From JAKPQD01 sp029572965 (GTDB taxonomy: Bacteria; Bacteroidota; Bacteroidia; Bacteroidales; DTGW01), in assembly GCA_035374585.1 (NCBI GenBank), contig DAOSPF010000080.1, positions 1-12,605 on the forward strand: a stretch of DNA of 12,605 nt. The letters run 5' to 3'. A program made the position numbers and the translations under genes. A model generated the notes under the pieces. It was not told the DNA's origin, did not search any database, and saw nothing but the letters and a program-made list of their open reading frames with translations. Positions 1 through 7,782 of the stretch are shown here, piece by piece (within the stretch, counting starts at the first letter, position 1; each line of letters opens with the position of its first letter).

Positions 1-243
1 ATCAAAGTTAACATCCTGTTCAACACGGCCCATTGTAAAAGTACCGCCTTCAATAAACACACAACCCGGAGGGGTTTGTTCTTCATACTGTGTAACCACT
101 TCAAAACCTCCATTTTCTTCACTATTATAAGCCCATCCGGTTGTTTCGGATGTATCTCCGGTACTTGCTAAATCTGACTTTTTGCAGGAAAACAAAACCA
201 ATGTTCCTGCAATTATGAGCGAAATGCCAAATTTTGTATTCAT
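1..243 (-). CDS. gldJ: Gliding motility / T9SS lipoprotein GldJ, N-terminal part (runs off the left edge)
   Basis: The reverse strand from ATG 243-241 reads 81 codons to the window edge without a stop, so only the N-terminus is present. Residues 1-20 form a lipoprotein signal peptide ending in the lipobox LFSC, with Cys20 as the lipidation site and KKSD following. Residues 35-80 carry the segment typical of GldJ (TGWAYN, NGGFEV, then FIEGGTFTMGRVEQDV), which opens the SUMF1/formylglycine-generating-enzyme fold. Known family role: an outer-membrane lipoprotein that joins GldK/GldN in the T9SS ring and is needed for gliding and secretion; it is regarded as a structural relative of FGE, not an active one. 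The neighbours porU, porV and porP/sprF fit, since gldJ commonly lies beside porU/porV in this phylum. GldK is the main alternative, but TGWAYN plus NGGFEV favour GldJ. The residues that would test FGE activity lie outside the window. Confidence 0.85.
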   Translation of the reverse strand, partial: MNTKFGISLIIAGTLVLFSCKKSDLASTGDTSETTGWAYNSEENGGFEVVTQYEEQTPPGCVFIEGGTFTMGRVEQDVNFD

Positions 244-264
244 AATGCTGTTAGTATTTATTTT

Positions 265-296
265 CAAATATAATCATTTTTTTGTTCGGCTACAAA
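265..296 (-). promoter_or_regulatory. Bacteroidota-type promoter for gldJ
   Basis: On the minus strand a TTTG (-33 element, 293-296) is separated by 20 bases from TATATTTG (-7 element, 265-272), a full match to the Bacteroidota consensus TTTG-N19/20-TAnnTTTG. The predicted transcription start is near 259, giving a leader of about 16 bases. It lies in the 67-bp gap after porP/sprF, so gldJ can be transcribed on its own as well as by read-through. This is the best promoter match in the window and the only one with a clear -33 box. Confidence 0.7.
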
Positions 297-310
297 TCTA
301 TGCAAAAATA

Positions 311-1282
311 TCATTTTTCTGGAATAATAACATCGGGACAAGGTATCGAACCAAATCTTTTTCTTTTAGGATCTTGCTTAAACCTTGCAACAATGGCTAT
401 TTCGTGTGCCCCGGTGTAAGGCATAATATTTTTCAACGAAAGGACATTATAATCATAACTGTACCCAATTTGCCAATTGTCAATTATAAAACCAATTGAC
501 GCTATGGCATTTGTCACCTGAATCGGGACATTTGTCCTGCACCACAGACCAGCTATGATATTGTTGAACTTTAATGATGCACCATAATCAAACATCATAC
601 TTCCCCCCTGATACAGTACCATTAAAGCCGGAGTTAGCGTATAAACGGGCGCTACAGTTTTCCGATAGTTAGTTAATTCAATGTCATGCGAATAAAATAC
701 AGAGAATTTCATAGGTGACTCAACAAATGTATTGTTAAGCAGCAAAAAACTCCTATTAAGGTGTCCCACAGATATACCAAACTGCGAATATCTGGTCATA
801 GCAAGATATCCTACCCCAAAATCAGGCTGAGTGGAGCTAAAATCTGCAGGCAAATTGGGGTCAGCAACATTTAAAGATGATGTGTTTATATTGTAGAACT
901 GAAAAGATGCCTGCAACCCCAGTTGCATCTTCATGTTATGGCTTTCTTTAAAACGATAACTATATAAAATATCAGCCTGGGTATTGGTAATTACATTTCC
1001 GGCAATATTGTCCCTTAAAATATTCAACCCCCAACCACTTTTCATCTTAGGCGAAAATTTATCGTAACTGCCTTGGTAAGTAACATAAGTAGAACCAAAA
1101 GCCGGAAGTTGGTTTCGATAATGTAAAAATACCCGGCCATCATTTACTGAACCTGTTACGGCAGGGTTTTCAACTACAGAATTTAGAAAATAGTGCGAAA
1201 AACTTACATCTTGAGCAACAACATTAATATAAAACATTGAAATGCAACCTATTAATATTTGCTTTAAAAATATCTGCCTCAT
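311..1282 (-). CDS. PorP/SprF-family type IX secretion outer-membrane protein
   Basis: This is a 323-residue protein. The open frame extends upstream to 1423, but the start at ATG 1282 is preferred: it is followed directly by a signal peptide (MRQIFLKQILIGCISMFY...VVAQ, residues 1-23), and the longer form would begin inside porU and span the promoter. The mature protein begins QDVSFSHYFLNSVVENPAVTG, the usual start of PorP/SprF proteins, and continues as alternating beta strands consistent with an outer-membrane barrel. Near the C-terminus is the family signature GAHEIAIVARF, followed by a short charged tail with a cysteine (KRKRFGSIPCPD). Known role: PorP/SprF proteins are T9SS outer-membrane components, and paralogs help export or anchor particular cargo such as SprB. 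This copy sits 67 bp upstream of gldJ on the same strand rather than beside a giant adhesin, suggesting a role in the core machine. Which paralog it is cannot be told from sequence alone. Confidence 0.88.
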   Translation of the reverse strand: MRQIFLKQILIGCISMFYINVVAQDVSFSHYFLNSVVENPAVTGSVNDGRVFLHYRNQLPAFGSTYVTYQGSYDKFSPKMKSGWGLNILRDNIAGNVITNTQADILYSYRFKESHNMKMQLGLQASFQFYNINTSSLNVADPNLPADFSSTQPDFGVGYLAMTRYSQFGISVGHLNRSFLLLNNTFVESPMKFSVFYSHDIELTNYRKTVAPVYTLTPALMVLYQGGSMMFDYGASLKFNNIIAGLWCRTNVPIQVTNAIASIGFIIDNWQIGYSYDYNVLSLKNIMPYTGAHEIAIVARFKQDPKRKRFGSIPCPDVIIPEK

Positions 1283-1321
1283 CCAGTTAATACAATAATT
1301 TGAAGTGTATATACGTTTGCT

Positions 1322-1329
1322 CAAAAATA
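1322..1329 (-). promoter_or_regulatory. -7 element of the porP/sprF promoter
   Basis: The minus strand reads TATTTTTG, matching TAnnTTTG. The predicted transcript would start near 1316, about 34 bases before ATG 1282, which supports that start over the longer frame. No clear TTTG is found at -33, so the match is partial. Confidence 0.5.
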
Positions 1330-1362
1330 ATGTTTTAATCGACATAAATTTCTTTTTTAAAC

Positions 1363-1370
1363 TACTTTTG
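1363..1370 (+). promoter_or_regulatory. -7 element of the porU promoter
   Basis: TACTTTTG matches TAnnTTTG, with a predicted transcription start near 1376 and a leader of about 25 bases to ATG 1401. No -33 TTTG is visible. The promoter is divergent from that of porP/sprF, and the two -33 regions (about 1340-1353) overlap, so the two arms of the T9SS cluster may share control. Confidence 0.5.
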
Positions 1371-1400
1371 GCTCTCTTTATTTTATGACAACATAAATTT

Positions 1401-4400
1401 ATGAAAAAAAGCTTATATATCACACTTTTGTTATTGCCTCAAATTGTTTTTGGTACAGACATTTCACTTTCTAAATATTCGGCAACGACAGAAAATTCTG
1501 TTTTGAGTAGTGGTACATGGTATAAAATGAAGATAACTAATGATGGCATTTATAAACTTACCTATTCACAACTAAAAAAATGGTTTAGCAAACCTTCAAA
1601 TGTTAAAGTATATGGTGGAGAAAGTAAAATGCTTTCTAAAAACGCCAATGAAACAAAAATAAATGATTTACAACAGGTTGCTTTGTATATAAATAAAGGG
1701 AGCGACAATACTTTTAATGAAGGGGATTATATTTTGTTTTATGGTGAAGGCCCTGATAAATGGAGCTTTGATAGTACCCGAAATATATTTAGGCATACTA
1801 AACATCAATTTTCAGATTATAATTATTATTTTATAACCGATAACGAAGGCGCACAAAATATCATTCAAGAGGCCAATAATGGTTCAAACTCAAGCAATAA
1901 TATTTCTATTACAACATTTGACGACTATAGTTTTATTGAACATAATGATGTAAACCTAATCAACTCAGGAGCAGAATGGTATGGAGACCTTATTAGTAAT
2001 GGCTCAAAGAAAACTTTCAGTTTCAATTTTACCAATATTGTTTCCTTGTCAAAAGCTTATGTTTATTACGATTTGGTGTCAAATGCCAGTACAGAAGCAA
2101 CATTTACATTGAAATATGGAAATGACACAAAAACATTTGTTGTTACGGCTCCATTTAGTTCTGAAACAGTGGGTAATAAAAAAACTGGCGGATATTATAT
2201 AGATATTACCAATTCGGCCATTAACATTTCTGTTGGTTATACCAATTCGGCCAGTAGCGAAGGCAGAGGTTTTATCAATTATTTAGGCATAAATGTTATC
2301 AGAGAGCTGACATTTGATGGTTCACAGCTAAAGTTTCGTACTAAGGAATCTGCCAATAACCCGGTATTGAAATATTTTATAAAGAATGGAACTTCAAATA
2401 CTCTTGTTTGGGATGTTACAGATGCCAAAAAACCAAAAACAATATCAACCAATCTGACCGACAACAATATAGTTTTTTCCGATTCAGGCAATAAAATAAA
2501 GCAATACATTGCATTTGATAACAGTTCTGGCTTTTTAACCCCTGAAGTTATTGAAAAACCTATAGCTAATCAAAACATACATGGTGCCAATACTCCGGAT
2601 ATGATTATTGTTATCCCTCAAGATTCTGCTTTTTACCTTCAAGCCAACCGATTAGCTGCTTTCAGGAAACAAAATGATAACATCAATTGTATGGTTGTTG
2701 ATGTACAGCAGGTTTACAATGAATTTTCATCAGGAAAAAAAGATGTTACGGCCATCAGGGATATGGTGAAAATGTTTTATGACAGAGGAAATGCAGATGG
2801 CAACCATCTTAAATATTTATTATTATTTGGAAAAGGGACTTTTGCCAACCATATTGAAAAAGAAAATAATTTCAACCTCATCCCGGTATATCAATCGCAA
2901 GAATCCCTGAATAAAGGTGGTTCTTATGCAACTGATGATTATTACGGATGGATGAATACGCAAAGTTCAGAATCCGCAAATCTGCTTCAAATTGGGATTG
3001 GACGACTACCTGCAAAAAACGGGAAAGAAGCAAAAGCACTTATAGACAAAATTATCGCTTATGACAATCCTTCAAATATTAGTGACTGGCAGAATACTAT
3101 AAGCTTTATTGCCGATGATATTGATGAATCATGGGAGCATAGTTTTGAAGCAAATTCAGACAAGTATGCACAATATATTGAAACAATGTTTTCCCGGTTT
3201 ACCATTCAAAAAATATACTTAGATGCCTTTAAACAAATTACCACTTCCATAGGTGAAAGCTATCCTGAGGCAAAACTAATGTTTAATAATAGAATTAACA
3301 ATGGAGCATTAGTAGTAAATTATGTTGGACATGGCAATGAAAAACAATTGGCCGGAGAAAACATTATTGATATTTCAAGCATCAGATCCTGGAACAACAA
3401 AAGTAAGCTTCCTCTTTTTATAACTGCTACATGCGAATTTAGCAGGTTTGATGATGTAAACCTTGCAGAATCAAAACAGATAACCTCGGCAGGAGAAGAA
3501 ATTATACTTAACCAATATGGAGGTGGAATTGCTTTAATGACCACTACAAGACAAGTTTATAATGATGATAACAATATCTTAAACGATGCCATCTTAAAAA
3601 ATCTTTTTTTAAAAGACGAAAATGGGAATAAACTCCGAATAGGAGATGTATTTATGAAAGCAAAAAACCGTGCTTCAAGCACTGGCCTCAACAGGTTAAA
3701 CTTTACTTTGCTTGGCGACCCTTCATTGGCCCTTAAGTATCCTGAAGAACGCATTATTGCAATTGATTCGGTGAATGGGAAAAACAATTTTACAGATACC
3801 ATTAATGCTTTAGACTTAGTGAATATCAAAGGTCACCTTGAACCCCAAGAAGGCTTCTCCGGAAATCTTTATATCACCATATTTGACAAAGAAGATTCCA
3901 TTGAAACCCTTCTTAATGACGAAGCTTCATTACCATTTCAATACGCAACATGGCAGAAAATAATATTCAGGGGTGAAGCATCTATTGCCAATGACAGCTT
4001 TTCCTTTACTTTTCCCGTTCCAAAAGACATAAAATACCAGGTTGGTAAAGGCAGAATGGTGTTTTTTGCAACGGACGGAAAACAATATTTTTCATACGAT
4101 AATAAAAATATTATTGTAGGAGGAATTAATAACAATGTTGCAAAAAACTATGAAGGGCCTACAATTCAGTTATTCATGAATGATACCAATTTTGTATCTG
4201 GCGGCATTACCGATTCTCAGCCCGCTTTATTGGCCCATATCAAAGATGAAAATGGCATCAATTCAACAGGTAATGGCATTGGCCATGATATAACAGCTGT
4301 GCTGGATGGCGATTTATTGAACACTTTTGTGTTGAATGATTATTACCGCAATTCTATCGACAGCTACCAGGAAGGAACTGTATATTATCCTTTCTCTGAA

Positions 4401-4808
4401 ATTGAAACCGGGAAACACCAAATAAAGCTGATGGTATGGGATATATTTAACAATTATTCCGAGGCCAACATCGACTTTGAAGTTGTGAACAGCGAAAGCC
4501 CAACCTTGAAAAAAATATACAATTATCCAAACCCAATGAGGAACTCTACAAGCTTTGTCCTGGAACATAACTGGCCGGATAAAAACTTGAAAGTAGAAAT
4601 CATGATATATTCAATGACAGGTGAAAGGGTTGCTTCGCTAAAATACCAGGGTTCATTTGCCGGATATAAAACAGCTCCAATAAATTGGGATGGCACAAAC
4701 CAAAACGGAACTAAAGTTTTTCCGGGTATTTATATATACAAAGCTGTAATAACAGATACAGACAATCAGCAAAGTTCAAATTTTGGAAAATTGGTTATAG
4801 TACGTTAA
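1401..4808 (+). CDS. porU: Type IX secretion system sortase PorU (peptidase family C25)
   Basis: The protein has 1135 residues. Residues 1-18 are a signal peptide (MKKSLYITLLLLPQIVFG). Residues 36-65 (GTWYKMKITNDGIYKL region) are the typical PorU opening. The C25 gingipain-like domain spans roughly 395-800: ATDDYYG at 510-516, the catalytic histidine in YVGHG (His644), the catalytic cysteine in FITATCEFSRFDD (Cys678), and GDPSLAL at its end. Residues about 1037-1135 form a T9SS type A sorting-like domain (NYPNP at 1041, a WDG...GIYIYKAVIT module and a final KLVIVR). Known role: PorU sits on the cell surface bound to PorV, cleaves the C-terminal signal from exported proteins and transfers them to A-LPS. 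Length, catalytic pair and the adjacent porV agree. PorU in studied species keeps its own C-terminal domain, so its presence here is expected. Start ATG 1401 is fixed by the signal peptide and the promoter. Confidence 0.95.
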   Translation: MKKSLYITLLLLPQIVFGTDISLSKYSATTENSVLSSGTWYKMKITNDGIYKLTYSQLKKWFSKPSNVKVYGGESKMLSKNANETKINDLQQVALYINKGSDNTFNEGDYILFYGEGPDKWSFDSTRNIFRHTKHQFSDYNYYFITDNEGAQNIIQEANNGSNSSNNISITTFDDYSFIEHNDVNLINSGAEWYGDLISNGSKKTFSFNFTNIVSLSKAYVYYDLVSNASTEATFTLKYGNDTKTFVVTAPFSSETVGNKKTGGYYIDITNSAINISVGYTNSASSEGRGFINYLGINVIRELTFDGSQLKFRTKESANNPVLKYFIKNGTSNTLVWDVTDAKKPKTISTNLTDNNIVFSDSGNKIKQYIAFDNSSGFLTPEVIEKPIANQNIHGANTPDMIIVIPQDSAFYLQANRLAAFRKQNDNINCMVVDVQQVYNEFSSGKKDVTAIRDMVKMFYDRGNADGNHLKYLLLFGKGTFANHIEKENNFNLIPVYQSQESLNKGGSYATDDYYGWMNTQSSESANLLQIGIGRLPAKNGKEAKALIDKIIAYDNPSNISDWQNTISFIADDIDESWEHSFEANSDKYAQYIETMFSRFTIQKIYLDAFKQITTSIGESYPEAKLMFNNRINNGALVVNYVGHGNEKQLAGENIIDISSIRSWNNKSKLPLFITATCEFSRFDDVNLAESKQITSAGEEIILNQYGGGIALMTTTRQVYNDDNNILNDAILKNLFLKDENGNKLRIGDVFMKAKNRASSTGLNRLNFTLLGDPSLALKYPEERIIAIDSVNGKNNFTDTINALDLVNIKGHLEPQEGFSGNLYITIFDKEDSIETLLNDEASLPFQYATWQKIIFRGEASIANDSFSFTFPVPKDIKYQVGKGRMVFFATDGKQYFSYDNKNIIVGGINNNVAKNYEGPTIQLFMNDTNFVSGGITDSQPALLAHIKDENGINSTGNGIGHDITAVLDGDLLNTFVLNDYYRNSIDSYQEGTVYYPFSEIETGKHQIKLMVWDIFNNYSEANIDFEVVNSESPTLKKIYNYPNPMRNSTSFVLEHNWPDKNLKVEIMIYSMTGERVASLKYQGSFAGYKTAPINWDGTNQNGTKVFPGIYIYKAVITDTDNQQSSNFGKLVIVR

Positions 4809-4819
4809 TTGTAAATTTA

Positions 4820-4827
4820 TATATTTG
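4820..4827 (+). promoter_or_regulatory. Possible -7 element of a porV promoter
   Basis: TATATTTG matches TAnnTTTG and lies in the 43-bp gap between porU and porV, with a predicted transcription start near 4833. The nearest TTG upstream (4791-4793) is about 26 bases away, longer than usual. porV could thus be made from its own promoter in addition to porU read-through. Confidence 0.45.
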
Positions 4828-4851
4828 TCCACTTTTTAAAAAGATCAAGAT

Positions 4852-5876
4852 ATGATTAGAAAAACGATTTTAGTTTCAGTTATCTTATTTTCAGGAATAT
4901 GCAATACAATAACTGCTCAAACGCAGTTAGGGCAAAGTTTCCAAGAGGATTATAATATTATACAAACACCAGTTCCATTTATTAACATTGCTCCCGATGC
5001 AAGATCTAGTGGTATGGGCGATTTAGGAGCAGCTACAACACCTGACTTAAATTCATTACACTGGAATGCTTCAAAATACGCCTTCCTTGAAGATAAATAT
5101 GGTTTGTCAACCACTTACACTCCTTGGCTTAGAGGGTTATCTAATGATATAAAATTATTATACCTCACNNNNNNNNNNNNNNNNNNNNNNNNNNNNNNNN
5201 NNNNNNNNNNNNNNNNNNNNNNNNNNNNNNNNNNNNNNNNNNNNNNNNNNNNNNNNNNNNNNNNNNNNCAGACATTTCCACATACTACCATACCCCTATT
5301 AGAATGGGGAGCAACGATGGCGAATGGGCTATGGGTATTAATATCTCAAATATAGGTTCAAAAATTTCTTATAATGACGGTGATGTAAAAAGCTTCATAC
5401 CTACCAACCTGAGATTAGGAACGAGATTTACATACGATATTGACCAATACAATAGCTTTTCGGCTGGAATGGATGTGAATAAATTGTTAGTCCCCACTCC
5501 TCCTATTTATAGTGATTCAGATAGAGTTACTATTGCAAAAGGGATGAATCCTGACGTATCTGTTGCCCAGGGAATTTTTCAGTCATTTTATGATGCCCCT
5601 GGCGGAATGTCCGAAGAATTGAAAGAAGTGATGCTTTCTATTGGTGCAGAATACTGGTATCAAAAGCAATTTGCCCTCAGGGCCGGTTATTTCAATGAAG
5701 CAGCCATGAAAGGTAACAGAAAATATATGACTGTAGGGGTTGGCTTAAAGCTTACCACTATTACCATTGACTTTGCTTACCTTATACCTAATGGGGGCCG
5801 CAGCAACCCGCTTGCCAACACCATGCGTATCAGTGCTTCATTTGATATTGGCCATCCTAAAAAGACTAAAAAATAA
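4852..5876 (+). CDS. porV: Type IX secretion outer-membrane protein PorV (LptO), interrupted by an assembly gap
   Basis: The gene is seen in two pieces. Bases 4852-5168 encode a signal peptide (residues 1-23, ending ITAQ) and the PorV N-terminus (VPFINIAPDARSSGMGDLG, LHWNASKYAF, TPWLRGLSNDIKLLYL). After 100 N, bases 5269-5876 continue in another reading frame (ISTYYHTPIRMG, WAMGINISNIGSKISYND, FIPTNLRLG, ending MRISASFDIGHP). Both pieces are collinear parts of one PorV family protein, so the frame change is put down to the N run not reflecting the true gap length. The visible pieces add to about 306 residues, short of a usual PorV (just under 400), so some 80-100 residues are hidden. Known role: a FadL-like 14-strand barrel that collects cargo from the SprA translocon and delivers it to PorU. 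Its position after porU and its one-base overlap with ispF suggest an operon. Confidence 0.9.
5169..5268. other. Scaffold gap (100 N) inside porV
   Basis: Exactly 100 N, the conventional filler for a gap of unknown size. To keep the two porV pieces in one frame, the true gap must leave remainder 2 when divided by 3; 100 leaves remainder 1. From the usual PorV length the real gap is probably about 250-300 bases. Confidence 0.95.
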
Positions 5877-6352
5877 TGTTCAGGATTGGCTTTGGTTATG
5901 ATGTGCATCAACTTGTTGAAGGCCGTGGCTTTTGGCTTGGAGGAATAGAAATACCCCATACCAAAGGCTCACTGGGACATTCAGACGGAGATGCTCTGAT
6001 TCATGCTATTTGTGATGCCATACTCGGAGCTGCTAACATGCGCGACATTGGTTATCATTTTCCGGACACTTCATCAGATTTTAAAAATATTGATAGTAAA
6101 ATATTGCTAAAACGCACTATTGACTTGGCCAGACAAAAAGGCTTTGAAATTGGCAACATAGACTCTACCATTTGTCTTCAAAAACCAAAGGTCAAAGACT
6201 ATATTCCTGTTATGCAGCAAACACTGGCTGAAGTGCTGTCGATAAGCACTAATGATATCTCTGTCAAAGCTACAACTACAGAAAAAATGGGTTTTGTAGG
6301 ACGCGAAGAAGGCGTTGCTGTTTACGCAGTGGTACTTCTCGAAAAAAAATAG
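5876..6352 (+). CDS. ispF: 2-C-methyl-D-erythritol 2,4-cyclodiphosphate synthase IspF
   Basis: The protein has 158 residues, a normal full length for IspF. It converts 4-diphosphocytidyl-2-C-methyl-D-erythritol 2-phosphate to the 2,4-cyclodiphosphate with release of CMP, in the cytoplasmic MEP pathway to isoprenoids. The metal ligands are visible as Asp9 and His11 (GYDVHQL) and His43 (HSDGDALIHAICDAILGA). The other signature is KATTTEKMGFVGR at 131-143, which binds the cytidine nucleotide. The enzyme works as a homotrimer in the family. The ATG overlaps the porV stop codon by one base (TAATG), which suggests coupled translation and settles the start. It closes the porU-porV unit and is followed by a terminator. 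The link to secretion is probably just shared transcription. Confidence 0.97.
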   Translation: MFRIGFGYDVHQLVEGRGFWLGGIEIPHTKGSLGHSDGDALIHAICDAILGAANMRDIGYHFPDTSSDFKNIDSKILLKRTIDLARQKGFEIGNIDSTICLQKPKVKDYIPVMQQTLAEVLSISTNDISVKATTTEKMGFVGREEGVAVYAVVLLEKK

Positions 6353-6374
6353 AATAATAATTACTTTCGATACT

Positions 6375-6412
6375 AACCCTCCACGGTCTTTTAACTGTGG
6401 AGGGTTTTGTTT
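6375..6412 (+). terminator. Hairpin terminator after ispF
   Basis: A 13-bp stem (6375-6387 with 6394-6406) contains one G-U pair, encloses the six-base loop CTTTTA and is followed by TTGTTT. The core arms are CCCTCCAC and GTGGAGGG. It ends the porU-porV-ispF transcript. The stem is symmetrical, but no converging gene would use it from the other side. Confidence 0.85.
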
Positions 6413-6470
6413 ATTATCTGTAAATCATCCAAAAAAATCTTTTTTTTCAATATAACTTAAAGAAAATCTT

Positions 6471-6478
6471 TAATTTTG
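6471..6478 (+). promoter_or_regulatory. -7 element that decides the start of the alpha-oxoamine synthase gene
   Basis: TAATTTTG matches TAnnTTTG. A transcript would begin near 6484, downstream of the in-frame TTG at 6476-6478, which lies inside the element itself. The TTG therefore cannot be the start codon of this transcript, and the in-frame GTG at 6509 becomes the best choice, with a leader of about 25 bases. The -33 region is T-rich (6441-6448) without a clean TTTG. Confidence 0.55.
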
Positions 6479-6508
6479 GCGCCTGTTAAACAAAAAAATG
6501 TTTCAATC

Positions 6509-7756
6509 GTGGATATATTTGACAAAATAGAGAAAAACCGCGGCCCACTTGGTCAATACCAAAAAGAAGCCGAAGGTTATTTTATGTTTCCAAAATTAGT
6601 TGGAGAAATTGGCCCATACATGAAGTTCAAGGGCAAAGAAGTGTTGAACTGGAGTTTAAATAACTATCTTGGATTAGCCAATCACCCTGAAGTACGTAAG
6701 GCTGATGCTGAAGGCGCTGCCCAGTATGGGCTTGCAGCTCCAATGGGGGCCCGTATGATGTCCGGACAGACTGATTTACATGAAGAATTAGAGGCCCGTC
6801 TTGCAAAATTCACCGGGCGCGAAGCTGCATACCTGGCAAACTTTGGCTACCAGGCTATGATTTCTATCCTTGATACCATTTTGAACCGAAATGATGTTGT
6901 TGTTTATGACTCTGAGGCCCATGCCTGTATCATTGATGGTTTACGCTTGCACTTAGGAAAACGCTTTGTGTATCCTCATAACAATATTGCCAACCTCGAG
7001 AAAGAGCTTGAAAGAGCTACCAAAATGGCCCAGGAAACCAAAGGAGGTATCTTGGTTATTACCGAAGGTGTATTTGGTATGTCTGGCGACTTAGGAAAAT
7101 TGGACGAAATCGTAGCGTTGAAAAAGAAATTCAACTTCCGCCTGATGATTGACGATGCACATGGATTTGGAACTATGGGACCTACAGGTGCCGGTACTGA
7201 CGAACATTTTGGAGTTCAGAAAGACGTTGATATTTACTTTGGTACTTTTGCCAAATCAATGGCCCTTATAGGCGCTTTTGTTGCTGCAAAAAAAGAAGTT
7301 ATTGATTTCTTAAGGTACAACATGCGTTCGCAAATTTTTGCAAAATCACTTCCAATGCCTTGTGTTGTAGGAGCTTTAAAACGTCTGGATTTGATAGAAA
7401 ATGACCCTTCTCTTCGTACAAAACTTTGGGAAGTAGTTAATGCAATGCAAAGTGGCTTGAAAGCTAAAGGTTTCAACTTAGGTAATAGCAACTCTCCTGT
7501 AACTCCAGTATTCTTAAATGGTAGTGTACCTGAAGCAACTGCTATTGTTTATGATTTGAGGGAAAATTATAAAATTTTCTGCTCTATTGTAACCTATCCG
7601 GTTGTTCCAAAAGGCGTAATCATGTTGCGTATTATCCCTACAGCTTCTCACACATTGAAAGACGTAGAAAGAACTATCAGTGCATTTACCGAAGTAGCTG
7701 AAAAGCTTAAAGCAGGTAAATACCAAGCTGAGAAAATTGTTAATGTAATGAACTAA
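6509..7756 (+). CDS. PLP-dependent alpha-oxoamine synthase (serine palmitoyltransferase / KBL / AONS family)
   Basis: A protein of 415 residues from GTG 6509 (426 from TTG 6476). Family enzymes condense an amino acid with an acyl thioester, releasing CO2. PLP residues are visible: Lys249 in GTFAKSMA forms the Schiff base, Asp215 and His218 in DDAHGFG hold the cofactor, and His138 in SEAHACIIDG stacks on the ring. Other family features are LNNYLGLANHPEV, GARMMSGQTDLHEELE and ITEGVFGMSGDLG. No ATG precedes the conserved start DIFDKIEKNRGPLGQ in frame; GTG 6509 falls directly before it. The substrate is not settled. It could be a serine palmitoyltransferase for sphingolipids, a cysteate acyltransferase for sulfonolipids (made by several gliding Bacteroidota), or glycine C-acetyltransferase. 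It differs from the shorter classical Bacteroides SPT as I recall it, which opens QEKLAKYDLPQKF. It stands alone between a terminator, a promoter and its own terminator. Confidence 0.88.
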   Translation: MDIFDKIEKNRGPLGQYQKEAEGYFMFPKLVGEIGPYMKFKGKEVLNWSLNNYLGLANHPEVRKADAEGAAQYGLAAPMGARMMSGQTDLHEELEARLAKFTGREAAYLANFGYQAMISILDTILNRNDVVVYDSEAHACIIDGLRLHLGKRFVYPHNNIANLEKELERATKMAQETKGGILVITEGVFGMSGDLGKLDEIVALKKKFNFRLMIDDAHGFGTMGPTGAGTDEHFGVQKDVDIYFGTFAKSMALIGAFVAAKKEVIDFLRYNMRSQIFAKSLPMPCVVGALKRLDLIENDPSLRTKLWEVVNAMQSGLKAKGFNLGNSNSPVTPVFLNGSVPEATAIVYDLRENYKIFCSIVTYPVVPKGVIMLRIIPTASHTLKDVERTISAFTEVAEKLKAGKYQAEKIVNVMN

Positions 7757-7782
7757 GAAAAAACAAAGTTTTCAATTGATAT

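Noticed and set aside
182..499. Plus-strand open frame of 105 codons across the gldJ-porP/sprF gap
   Set aside because: It runs antisense to two well-supported genes, crosses the gldJ promoter, and its translation has no recognisable features.
1283..1423. N-terminal extension of the PorP/SprF frame back to 1423, overlapping the start of porU
   Set aside because: The added 47 residues precede a complete signal peptide, would overlap porU, and contain the -7 element of the gene's own promoter.
2207..2253. Exact 14-base direct repeat TACCAATTCGGCCA, 33 bases apart inside porU
   Set aside because: It is in frame and encodes a repeated TNSA in a beta-rich segment; one pair alone is best seen as a small local duplication or chance.
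5304..5876. A separate 190-residue gene beginning at ATG 5304
   Set aside because: The sequence before that ATG, up to the N run, is in frame and matches PorV; this is the C-terminal part of porV, not a new gene or a true frameshift.
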